DNA from: CALKWS01 sp035302405
Lineage (GTDB): Bacteria > Actinomycetota > Actinomycetes > Actinomycetales > Beutenbergiaceae
NCBI GenBank assembly: GCA_035302405.1
Contig: DATGSR010000148.1
Span: 1 to 5,414 of the forward strand
Direction: 5' to 3'
DNA: 5,414 nucleotides
The position numbers and the translations under genes were made by a program. This document shows, in pieces, positions 1-5,414 of this stretch. The notes beneath the pieces are model-generated. The model ran no database searches, was not told where the DNA came from, and was given only the letters and a program-made list of their open reading frames with translations. Each line of letters starts with the position of its first letter. The first letter of the stretch is position 1.

Positions 1-1671
1 ACCCGGGCGGACAACGACGGGCAAGGTGGCATCCTCGCGCTCCTGGCGCTGTTGCAGCATCATCTGCGACGTCCTCGCGTCTTGGTGCTGACCACGGCGG
101 CCGGGATCCTCGGGGCCGCCTTGTTCTTCGGCGATGCGGTCACCACGCCGGCGATCTCGGTCCTCAGCGCCGTCGAGGGCCTTTCGGTGGTCTCCGCCGA
201 CCTGGGCGGGGTGGTCGTTCCGCTCGCCGCGGTGGTGTTGGCCGCCCTGTTCGCCGTTCAGCCCTTCGGCACCCGGAAGGTCGCGCGGGCCTTCGGCCCG
301 ATGATGGCGGTGTGGTTCCTCACCTTGGCCGGGCTCGGGTTGCCGCAGATCGTCAACCATCCCCAGATCCTCATCAGCCTGTCCCCGCACTGGGCCCTGG
401 AACTACTCCTGCGGCACCCGCTGCAGGCGTTCATCCTGCTCGGCGCTGTGGTGTTGACGGTGACGGGCGCCGAAGCCCTCTACGCCGACCTGGGCCACTT
501 CCACGCCCGCGCGGTCCGGTTGGCCTGGCTGCTCGTCGCGATGCCGGCGCTGGCGCTGGTGTACCTGGGGCAGGGAGCACTGGTGATCTCCACACCCGAG
601 GCCGTGGCCAACCCCTTCTTCTACCTCGCACCGCCCGCGTTACAGATTCCGCTAGTCATCCTGGCCACCACCGCCACGATCATCGCCTCCCAAGCGGTGA
701 TCAGCGGCGCCTTCTCCGCAACCCATCAGGCGATCCGCCTGGGGCTGCTTCCTCGGCTGGTGCTTAAGCACACCTCGCGCACCTCCGAGGGGCAGATCTA
801 CCTGCCGGCGATCAATTGGGCCCTGTTCGGCAGCGTCATGGCGCTGGTGGTGCTGTTCTCCTCCTCCACGCGGCTCGCCAGTGCCTACGGTTTGGCGGTG
901 ACCGGAACACTCGTGTTGGTCTCTGCCCTGTTCCTGTTGTTCGCCGCGACCGTGTGGGGCTGGCGATGGTGGAAGTTGGCCCTATACGGCGTTCTGATCG
1001 GTGTGCCGGAACTGTTGTTGCTCGGCGCCAACTCCGCGAAGGTGTTCGCCGGCGGCTGGATCACGCTGCTGGTCGCCGGGCTCGCGCTGGTCACGATGAT
1101 CACCTGGCGCGACGGCTATCGGCGGATGACAGCGGCGCGCCGGGCGATGGAGGGGCCGCTCGCCCCCTTCGTCGCTTCGCTGCCCAGCACGGTGCGCAGG
1201 ATCCCCGGAGTGGCCGTATTCCCGCACCCCGATCCGCGCACCACCCCGTTGGCGTTGAGCGAGTGCGTGCGCAGATTCGGCATCCTGCACGAACATGTGC
1301 TGATCGTGCGGCTGGCCCCGGTGCACAACCCGCACGTGCCGCCCGAAGACCGGATCCTGGTGGACGCCATCGGATCCGGGCGCGACGGTGTGGTGCACGT
1401 GACCATCCTTGTTGGTTTCACCGACTCCCAGGATGTCCCCCGCAACCTGGCCCTCGCCGTGAACCGCACCCCAGAACTCCGGGTCGACCTCAGCGAGGCG
1501 CTCTACTTCTTGTCAGTGCTCACAGTTCACCCGATGCACACGCACCGGCTGCGGGAGTGGCGGCGCATATTGTTCCTCGCCCTGGAGCGCAACCAGGCGA
1601 ACCGTTCGGAGGTGTTCCGGCTCCCGCCCACGAGGACCATCCTGCTCGGCGAGGAACTGCAACTTGGTTGA
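1..1671 (+). CDS. kup: Kup-family potassium uptake permease (5' end cut by window edge)
   Basis: This is an integral membrane K+ uptake protein of the KUP/HAK/KT family, which in E. coli works as a low-affinity, probably proton-coupled K+ importer. The frame is open from base 1 (visible residues begin TRADNDGQGGILALLALL, a known Kup segment), so the true start lies upstream. The TTG at 52 is internal. E. coli Kup has 622 residues and 556 are seen here, so roughly 80-90 N-terminal residues are missing. Family hallmarks by visible residue: GDAVTTPAISVLSAVEGL at 44-61, GAEALYADLGHF at 156-167, QAVISGAFS from 231, GQIYLPAINW from 264 and AYGLAVTGT from 295. Many hydrophobic helices run to about residue 367. 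A soluble cytoplasmic domain follows and ends with the conserved LPPTRTILLGEELQLG (541-556). No frameshift is seen. The promoter is outside the window. The gene converges on the peptidase gene with 14 bases between stops. The family assignment is very secure; transport properties are inferred. Confidence 0.97.
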   Translation, partial: TRADNDGQGGILALLALLQHHLRRPRVLVLTTAAGILGAALFFGDAVTTPAISVLSAVEGLSVVSADLGGVVVPLAAVVLAALFAVQPFGTRKVARAFGPMMAVWFLTLAGLGLPQIVNHPQILISLSPHWALELLLRHPLQAFILLGAVVLTVTGAEALYADLGHFHARAVRLAWLLVAMPALALVYLGQGALVISTPEAVANPFFYLAPPALQIPLVILATTATIIASQAVISGAFSATHQAIRLGLLPRLVLKHTSRTSEGQIYLPAINWALFGSVMALVVLFSSSTRLASAYGLAVTGTLVLVSALFLLFAATVWGWRWWKLALYGVLIGVPELLLLGANSAKVFAGGWITLLVAGLALVTMITWRDGYRRMTAARRAMEGPLAPFVASLPSTVRRIPGVAVFPHPDPRTTPLALSECVRRFGILHEHVLIVRLAPVHNPHVPPEDRILVDAIGSGRDGVVHVTILVGFTDSQDVPRNLALAVNRTPELRVDLSEALYFLSVLTVHPMHTHRLREWRRILFLALERNQANRSEVFRLPPTRTILLGEELQLG

Positions 1672-1685
1672 GTCCCTGGCGCCGG

Positions 1686-3158
1686 CTACCGCAGCATGGT
1701 CATCGGGTCGATGGTGGATCCGTTGCGCCAGATCTCGAAGTGCACGTGGCAGCCGGTGACCATCCCCGTGGCCCCGGTGTACCCGATCACCTGTCCTTGG
1801 GAGACGCGTTGGCCCTGGCTGACCGCGAAGCGGGACAGGTGGTTGGTCACGGTGACGTAGGAGTTCCCGCCCATCACCCCGTGGTTGATCAGCACCTGGT
1901 TGCCGTGGGTGCCGTTGCCCCGAGCCGGGCGCACCCCGATCACCGTGCCGGCGGCCGTGGCCCGCTGTGCCTCCCCACAGTGGGAGCGAAGGTCCACCCC
2001 GCGGTGGAAGAACCGGCCGCCGGTGATGGGGTAGATCCGATAGCCATACGGCGACGTCACGTACCAGGTACCGGTCACCGGCCGAATGAACATCGCGCCG
2101 GAAGAGCCCCCGGATGACCCGGAGGATGACCCCGAACTGCCCGATGACCCGGAGGAACCGCCGGAAGATCCCGAGGATCGACTGGATTGCTGTTGCTGCT
2201 GCCGACGCAGCTCTTCCTGACGCCGTCGTTCGGCTTCGCGTTGCCGCTCACGTTCGGCGCTCTCCCGCTCGGCGATCTCAGCGATCTCGCTGGCCAACTC
2301 CTCGTTGGCCGATTCCAATTCGGCTTGCTGGTCCTCATAGTCGGCGGACAGTTCCTCCAACTCCGCGGCCCGGTCCTCCTGCTCGGCTTTGAGCTCCTCG
2401 ATCTCGATGACCAGCGCTTCGGCCTCCTGCTGGGCGGCGTCGGCGGCAGCCACCGCCTCTTCGGCCTCCACCCGCAACTCCTCGATGCGTTCCTCCACCG
2501 CCTCCAGCCGTGCTTCCCGGTTGCGATTGATCGCCGAGAGGTTCTCCAGGTCGGCCAGCGCCTGGTTCTGGGTACGCATCGCGGAGTTCATCGCCGAATA
2601 CTGGTTCGCGAACTCCGAGGGGCTGGAGGCATCGAGCACCACGGTGATCGCGCTCAGACCCGGTCCGCCCCGGTAGGTGGAACGAGCCACCTCCCCCATC
2701 GCGCTCTGGGTGCCGGCCATCTCCTCCTCACCTTCGGCGATCTCCGCGCGCAGGTCTTCCCGCTGTGCCTGGGCGACCTCCAACCGGCCCTGGACTGAGT
2801 CACGGTGCCGTTCCGCGGCGGCCAACTCCTCGTTGGCCTGCACCAACTCCGCCTCGGCGATCGGCAGGCGGCGGTTGATGGAGTCCAACTCCAGATACGT
2901 CTCGGCCAGGTCGGCGTTGGTGCCTTCCAGTGCGGAAGCCACCTCTTCCTGCTCCCGCTCATTCTGTCGGCGCTGCTGCTCCAGTTGCTCCCGTTCCTCT
3001 TCCAACTCCGAGAGCCGGTCGGCGTGGGCGGGCACCGCGAAAGCGAGCGCCCCGAGCACCGCGGCCAGCACCAGGGAGAGCATCCGGGCGGACAAGCGCC
3101 GCGCCCGCGAAGCCGCGGGCGACACTCCGGAAGTGGAAGCGGTGGTGCGGTTCTGCAT
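1686..3158 (-). CDS. Secreted coiled-coil M23 (LytM) peptidoglycan endopeptidase, probable FtsEX partner
   Basis: This is a 490-residue exported protein predicted to cut peptidoglycan cross-links outside the membrane under FtsEX control. Residues 1-46 are a signal peptide: a basic n-region with RR at 20-21, a hydrophobic core at about 27-42, and cleavage after AHA at 44-46. Residues 47-157 and about 190-318 are Glu/Gln/Arg/Ala-rich coiled coil. Between them, 158-190 (ARSTYRGGPG, then VVLDASSPSEF) resembles the hairpin-turn segment of PcsB/CwlO/EnvC-type proteins; in PcsB the coiled coil contacts FtsX. QQQQQ at 320-324 and a Ser/Gly linker at 325-354 follow. The M23 domain spans 357-490 with H385xxxD389, H440 and H471-V-H473, so the zinc ligands and catalytic histidines are intact, unlike E. 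coli EnvC. Cys394 and Cys470 could form a disulfide. The start is ATG, three bases after the ftsX stop, with a good ribosome-binding site. Catalytic activity and FtsX binding are inferred. Confidence 0.93.
   Translation of the reverse strand: MQNRTTASTSGVSPAASRARRLSARMLSLVLAAVLGALAFAVPAHADRLSELEEEREQLEQQRRQNEREQEEVASALEGTNADLAETYLELDSINRRLPIAEAELVQANEELAAAERHRDSVQGRLEVAQAQREDLRAEIAEGEEEMAGTQSAMGEVARSTYRGGPGLSAITVVLDASSPSEFANQYSAMNSAMRTQNQALADLENLSAINRNREARLEAVEERIEELRVEAEEAVAAADAAQQEAEALVIEIEELKAEQEDRAAELEELSADYEDQQAELESANEELASEIAEIAERESAERERQREAERRRQEELRRQQQQQSSRSSGSSGGSSGSSGSSGSSSGSSGGSSGAMFIRPVTGTWYVTSPYGYRIYPITGGRFFHRGVDLRSHCGEAQRATAAGTVIGVRPARGNGTHGNQVLINHGVMGGNSYVTVTNHLSRFAVSQGQRVSQGQVIGYTGATGMVTGCHVHFEIWRNGSTIDPMTMLR
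2097..2186 (-). repeat. Low-complexity Ser/Gly linker coding repeat
   Basis: This segment encodes residues 325-354 of the M23 protein, which are almost only Ser and Gly in SSG/GSS units with one Arg (327). On the + strand it consists of repeated blocks rich in gat/gac/ccg/gga. A perfect 14-base direct repeat, gatgacccggagga, occurs at 2113-2126 and 2143-2156, exactly 30 bases (10 codons) apart. The protein segment is a flexible tether between the coiled coil and the catalytic domain. Because the period is a multiple of three, slippage would change linker length in frame. Confidence 0.85.
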
Positions 3159-3161
3159 CGG

Positions 3162-4076
3162 TCACACCCTCGTGTAGCGGCTCAGGCTCACCAGGGAACT
3201 GATCGCGGCAAGCAGGATGCCGATCCCGATGAGCAACGGTGCGATGGTCCACACATCGCCGGTATCGACGAAGTTCACCCAGACGAACGACTCGGCCAAC
3301 CACCCCTCGACCAGGTAGTTCACTCCGAACCACAGCCCGGTGATCGCCAGCGCCGCCCCGGCCAGGGCAGCGATGGCACCTTCGAGCATGAACGGCAATT
3401 GGATGAAGAAGTTCGAGGCGCCCACCAGGCGCATGATCGAGGTCTCCTTCGACCGGCTCATCGCCGACAGCCGGATGGTGGTGGTGATCAGCAGCACCGC
3501 CGTCAGGGTCATCACCGCGGCCAACCCGGCCGACAGCGCGGTCACGCGGTTGAGCACCAGGAACAACGGCTCCAGGATCGCCCGCTGGTCCACCACCGAC
3601 TCCACCCCGGTTCGGCCGGAGACCTCATCGGCCACCACTTGGTATTGCTCGGGATCGTGCAGGGAGACCCGGTAGGACATCTGCATCTGCTCAGCGGTCA
3701 CGCGGCTGGCCCAGTCCTGGTCGCCGAACTGCTCCTGGAAGGCCTCGTGCGCCTCCTCCTTGGTCTCGGTGTAGACCTCGTCCACGTATGCGCTCAGTGA
3801 ATCCGACTCGAGCACCTCGAGGACCTCGGCGGCTTGCTCGTCGGTGACCTCACCGGAGGCGCAGGTGGGGGCTGAGGAGGAGTCCGGGCACAGGAATACC
3901 GAGACCTCCACGGCGTCGTACCAGTCGTCCTTCATGTTGGCGATCTGCATCTGCACCAGCACCGCGGCGCCAACGAACGTCAGGGACACGAAGGTCACCA
4001 ACATCACCGATACGGCCATCGCCAGATTGCGGCGGAGCCCTTGGAAGCAGTTGGCGAGGACGAACCGGACTCTCAT
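3162..4076 (-). CDS. ftsX: Cell division ABC-type membrane subunit FtsX
   Basis: FtsX is the membrane subunit of the FtsEX complex, which transmits ATP hydrolysis by FtsE to cell-wall hydrolases outside the membrane. The 304-residue product has the family layout: a short cytoplasmic N-terminus (MRVRFVLANCFQGLRRN), TM1 at about 19-44, a large extracellular domain at about 45-170, then TM2 (about 176-200), TM3 (about 228-255) and TM4 (about 277-297), ending SLSRYTRV. The loop after TM2 has the FtsX/MacB-type RLSAMSRSKETSIMRLVGAS at 202-221, which is expected to contact FtsE. Cys63 and Cys72 flank a short extracellular segment and may form a disulfide. The ATG overlaps the ftsE stop in ATGA, with GGAG seven bases upstream. 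The length and four-helix layout are normal for actinobacterial FtsX. Identification is secure; partner choice is inferred from the adjacent hydrolase gene. Confidence 0.97.
   Translation of the reverse strand: MRVRFVLANCFQGLRRNLAMAVSVMLVTFVSLTFVGAAVLVQMQIANMKDDWYDAVEVSVFLCPDSSSAPTCASGEVTDEQAAEVLEVLESDSLSAYVDEVYTETKEEAHEAFQEQFGDQDWASRVTAEQMQMSYRVSLHDPEQYQVVADEVSGRTGVESVVDQRAILEPLFLVLNRVTALSAGLAAVMTLTAVLLITTTIRLSAMSRSKETSIMRLVGASNFFIQLPFMLEGAIAALAGAALAITGLWFGVNYLVEGWLAESFVWVNFVDTGDVWTIAPLLIGIGILLAAISSLVSLSRYTRV
3165..3171 (-). promoter_or_regulatory. Ribosome binding site of the M23 peptidase gene, inside ftsX
   Basis: Read on the minus strand, GAGGGTG lies six bases before the ATG at 3158-3156. 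It sits within the last codons of ftsX, just before its TGA stop. The placement fits translational coupling between ftsX and the hydrolase gene and supports the chosen start. Confidence 0.75.
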
Positions 4077-4762
4077 CGTTCTGCTCCGTATACACCGCGG
4101 GCCTGGTCGCGCACCGCTTGGCCGTCCACGAGTTCCACCACGCGTTTGCGCATCTGGTCCACGATCTCGTCGTCGTGGGTGGCCATCACGATGGTGGTGC
4201 CGGTGCGGTTGATCCGATCCAGCAGGCGCATGATGCCCACCGAGGTGGTGGGGTCCAGGTTCCCGGTGGGTTCATCGGCCAGCAAGATCCCGGGCCGGTT
4301 CACGAACGCACGCGCGATCGCTACCCGCTGCTGCTCACCGCCGGACAGTTCGTGCGGGAACCGTTTCTCCTTACCGGCCAGACCCACCATCTCCAGCGTC
4401 TCGGGCACCGTGGAGGCCACGTGGTGGCGGGGTTTGCCGATCACCTGCAGCGCCAGGGCCACGTTCTCGTACACCGTCTTGTTTTCCAATAACCGGAAGT
4501 CCTGGAACACGGTGCCGATCCCCCGGCGCAGGTGGGGGACCTTCCATTGGGAGATCGTCGATAAATCCTTACCGGCAACGAACACCTTGCCTTTGGTCGG
4601 CCGCTCCTCGCGGAGCACCAAGCGCAGGAAGGTGGACTTACCGGAACCGGAGGCGCCGACGAGGAACAGGAACTCCCCGCGCTCTACCTCCAACTCGATG
4701 CGGTCCAAGGCAGGTCTGGCGCCGCGGGCGTAGACCTTGGAGACCTTCTGAAAACGAATCAC
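4073..4762 (-). CDS. ftsE: Cell division ATP-binding protein FtsE
   Basis: FtsE is the cytoplasmic ATPase of FtsEX; its ATP cycle drives FtsX to activate septal or lateral-wall hydrolases. From the GTG start the product has 229 residues, normal for FtsE. All ABC motifs are present: Walker A GASGSGKST at 36-44, Q-loop Gln87 in VFQDFRLL, signature LSGGEQQRVAIARA from 139, Walker B ILLADEP at 159-165 with catalytic Glu164, D-loop NLD at 168-170, and H-loop His196 in ATHDDE. I chose GTG (4762-4760) because it gives the typical FtsE start (M)IRFQKVSKVY. It has an AGG nine bases upstream (4772-4774). An in-frame ATG at 4792-4790 would add ten unusual residues, has only pyrimidine-rich sequence before it, and lies very close to the predicted transcription start. 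The gene overlaps ftsX by four bases and is probably first in the operon. Confidence 0.96.
   Translation of the reverse strand: MIRFQKVSKVYARGARPALDRIELEVERGEFLFLVGASGSGKSTFLRLVLREERPTKGKVFVAGKDLSTISQWKVPHLRRGIGTVFQDFRLLENKTVYENVALALQVIGKPRHHVASTVPETLEMVGLAGKEKRFPHELSGGEQQRVAIARAFVNRPGILLADEPTGNLDPTTSVGIMRLLDRINRTGTTIVMATHDDEIVDQMRKRVVELVDGQAVRDQARGVYGAER
4084..4087 (-). promoter_or_regulatory. Ribosome binding site of ftsX, inside ftsE
   Basis: Read on the minus strand, GGAG stands seven bases before the ftsX ATG and inside the last codons of ftsE. It supports the ATGA-overlap start and coupled translation, which would help keep FtsE and FtsX in equal amounts. Confidence 0.65.
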
Positions 4763-4809
4763 GTGTATGAACCTGGCCAGTCTCGGCAGCATGGGGAACT
4801 GGGGGAAGC

Positions 4810-4838
4810 GTTATACCTGGCCATTCGCACTGTAAGAA
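4810..4838 (-). promoter_or_regulatory. Candidate promoter for the ftsE-ftsX-M23 operon
   Basis: On the minus strand, TTCTTA (4833-4838) and TATAAC (4810-4815) are separated by 17 bases, a good fit to a housekeeping sigma-70/SigA-type promoter, with the -10 close to consensus TATAAT. Transcription would begin near 4803, giving a leader of about 40 bases before the ftsE GTG. It stands out because the surrounding region is GC-rich. This is a motif match only; readthrough from prfB may add to expression. Confidence 0.45.
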
Positions 4839-4925
4839 GGTCGGCGCCCGGTTCTGCTGACGACACGCCGTGGACGGGCCGCCGGTTCCCCCCGCACATG
4901 AGTCCGGACGGGCGCCCGCGACCGC

Positions 4926-4980
4926 CGAGGGTGACATGAGGCGGCACGCGCGCGGCCGAGCCACACCAACCGCACCCTCG
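4926..4980. repeat. 8-bp perfect inverted repeat with 39-base loop
   Basis: CGAGGGTG (4926-4933) is the exact reverse complement of CACCCTCG (4973-4980). The pairing does not extend outward. The loop is GC-rich and includes gcacgcgcgcgg. It could be part of an RNA structure downstream of prfB or a protein-binding site, but an arm of this length at this GC content may be chance. Confidence 0.3.
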
Positions 4981-5013
4981 CGGTATCGGCAGGCGACGGA
5001 GCCAAACTCTGAT

Positions 5014-5045
5014 CGGGCTCAGCAGTCAGGGGCGCAGAGAGCCCG
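5014..5045 (-). terminator. Possible hairpin terminator after prfB
   Basis: Read on the minus strand, CGGGCTC (5039-5045) pairs perfectly with GAGCCCG (5014-5020) around an 18-base loop. It begins only seven bases past the prfB stop codon. There is no proper U tract; the sequence after the stem is ATCAGAGTTTGG. Actinobacterial terminators often lack a clear U tract, so this is possible but weak. The inner arm can also pair with GAGCC/GGCTC partners further downstream (see findings). Confidence 0.35.
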
Positions 5046-5051
5046 CGAAAC

Positions 5052-5414
5052 TCAGGCGCTTGCTGCGGCTGCCTCGGTATTGACGCGCCAGCGGATACCG
5101 GCGTCGATGAAGCCGTCGATGTCGCCGTCGAACACCGCGGAGGGGTTGCCGTGCTCGTGATCGGTGCGCAGGTCTTTGACCATCTGGTACGGCTGCATCA
5201 CGTAGGAGCGCATCTGGTCACCCCAGGAGGCCTTGACGTCCCCGGCCAGGGCCTTCTTGGTGGCGTCCTCTTCCTGCTGGCGCAGTAGCAGCAGGCGCGA
5301 CTGCAGCACCCGCAGCGCCGCGGCACGGTTCTGGATCTGGGACTTCTCGTTCTGCATCGACACCACGATGCCGGTGGGCAAGTGGGTCATCCGCACCGCC
5401 GAGTCGGTGGTGTT
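5052..5414 (-). CDS. prfB: Peptide chain release factor 2, C-terminal part (5' end cut by window edge)
   Basis: RF2 recognises UGA and UAA stop codons on the ribosome and triggers hydrolysis of peptidyl-tRNA. The visible 120 residues begin NTTDSAVRMTHLPTGIVV, which in the family directly follows the catalytic GGQ loop; GGQ should lie just beyond the window edge. SQIQNRAAALRVLQSRLL and DLRTDHEHGNPSAVFDGDIDGFI are characteristic of the class I release factor C-terminus, and the DLRT...N...V.DGD.D.FI pattern points to RF2 rather than RF1. The product ends WRVNTEAAAASA before TGA, a slightly extended Ala-rich tail. The stop-codon recognition domain, and any programmed frameshift site near the 5' end, are outside the window. 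It has the same orientation as the ftsEX operon but is separated from it by 289 bases with a candidate promoter. Confidence 0.96.
   Translation of the reverse strand, partial: NTTDSAVRMTHLPTGIVVSMQNEKSQIQNRAAALRVLQSRLLLLRQQEEDATKKALAGDVKASWGDQMRSYVMQPYQMVKDLRTDHEHGNPSAVFDGDIDGFIDAGIRWRVNTEAAAASA

Larger units (their letters stand above)
4763..5051. other. Intergenic region between prfB and ftsE
   Basis: These 289 bases hold no convincing gene on either strand. The short open frames here lack ribosome binding sites, are Arg/Pro/Ala-rich as expected from GC-rich noncoding DNA, and match no family I recognise. Three things can be pointed to: the candidate ftsE promoter near its ftsE end, and two inverted repeats (4926-4980 and 5014-5045) nearer prfB. 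No tRNA-like cloverleaf or riboswitch consensus was recognised. Confidence 0.7.

Noticed and set aside
1672..1685. Shared terminator between kup and the M23 gene
   Set aside because: Only 14 bases are available, and neither strand shows a stem with a T run. The ggcgcc palindrome leaves no loop.
816..2117. A 433-residue open frame on the + strand crossing the end of kup and the end of the M23 gene
   Set aside because: It is in a different frame of two clearly real genes on opposite strands, is Arg/Pro/His/Gly-rich, has no recognisable domain, and is best explained by stop-poor GC-rich DNA.
2145..2215. Repeat block considered as a tandem repeat locus or CRISPR-like array
   Set aside because: The repeats are short, in frame and encode the Ser/Gly linker and poly-Gln of the hydrolase. 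There are no regular spacers.
2187..2798. Long + strand open frame (203 residues) opposite the coiled-coil region
   Set aside because: Its Leu/Val/Gly-rich composition is the antisense of Glu/Gln/Ala/Arg codons in the coiled coil. No ribosome binding site or domain was seen.
2805..3800. 331-residue + strand open frame opposite the M23 start and ftsX
   Set aside because: It covers two well-supported minus-strand genes, is His/Gln/Gly/Arg-rich, and matches no family I know.
4041..4733. 230-residue + strand open frame opposite ftsE
   Set aside because: It lies antisense to an ftsE with every ABC motif intact. Its Ser/Arg/Thr-rich composition is typical of a shadow frame.
4872..4913. Direct repeat ggacgggc at 4872-4879 and 4906-4913
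   Set aside because: Eight GC-rich bases repeated once in such a GC-rich spacer is expected by chance. No further copies were seen.
4811..5005. Small minus-strand open frame (64 residues) in the prfB-ftsE spacer
   Set aside because: It has no good ribosome binding site, has Arg/Pro/Ala-rich low-information composition, and overlaps the candidate promoter.

Overview
The window is a GC-rich, densely packed chromosomal segment that looks like Actinomycetota. The evidence is a strong preference for G/C at third codon positions, a GTG start for ftsE, an RF2 tail and FtsX sequence of actinobacterial style, and a prfB-ftsE-ftsX-hydrolase gene order. I cannot place it more precisely from sequence alone. 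There are five protein-coding genes, and the two at the ends are cut by the window edges. I see no tRNA or rRNA gene, CRISPR array, insertion sequence or phage gene.

Layout: positions 1-1671 (+) hold the C-terminal 556 residues of a Kup/KUP-family potassium uptake permease. Only 14 bases later, facing it tail to tail, ends a minus-strand gene cluster. Read in its own direction this cluster runs from a partial prfB (5414-5052), through a 289-base intergenic region with a plausible promoter (-35 at 4833-4838, -10 at 4810-4815), to ftsE (4762-4073), ftsX (4076-3162) and a secreted coiled-coil M23 peptidase (3158-1686). ftsE and ftsX overlap by the four bases ATGA. The peptidase start lies three bases after the ftsX stop, with its Shine-Dalgarno sequence inside ftsX. 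The three genes therefore look like one translationally coupled operon.

How the genes work together: FtsE (ATPase) and FtsX (membrane subunit) form an ABC-type complex that does not transport a solute. It passes ATP-driven conformational change across the membrane to peptidoglycan hydrolases or their activators during division or growth. The third gene encodes the likely extracellular partner. It has a signal peptide, a long PcsB/EnvC-like coiled-coil hairpin, a Ser/Gly linker and a C-terminal M23 (LytM) domain. Unlike the degenerate LytM domain of E. coli EnvC, this one keeps all the zinc-binding and catalytic residues, so it is probably itself a cell-wall endopeptidase controlled by FtsEX. 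RF2 (translation termination) and Kup (potassium uptake) are neighbours without an obvious functional link.

Overall this is a conserved housekeeping region rather than an accessory island. The points most worth a second look are the apparently active hydrolase built into the ftsEX operon, the paired cysteines in both FtsX and the hydrolase, the repeat-encoded linker, the mutually exclusive hairpins after prfB, and kup where smpB often sits in related genomes.
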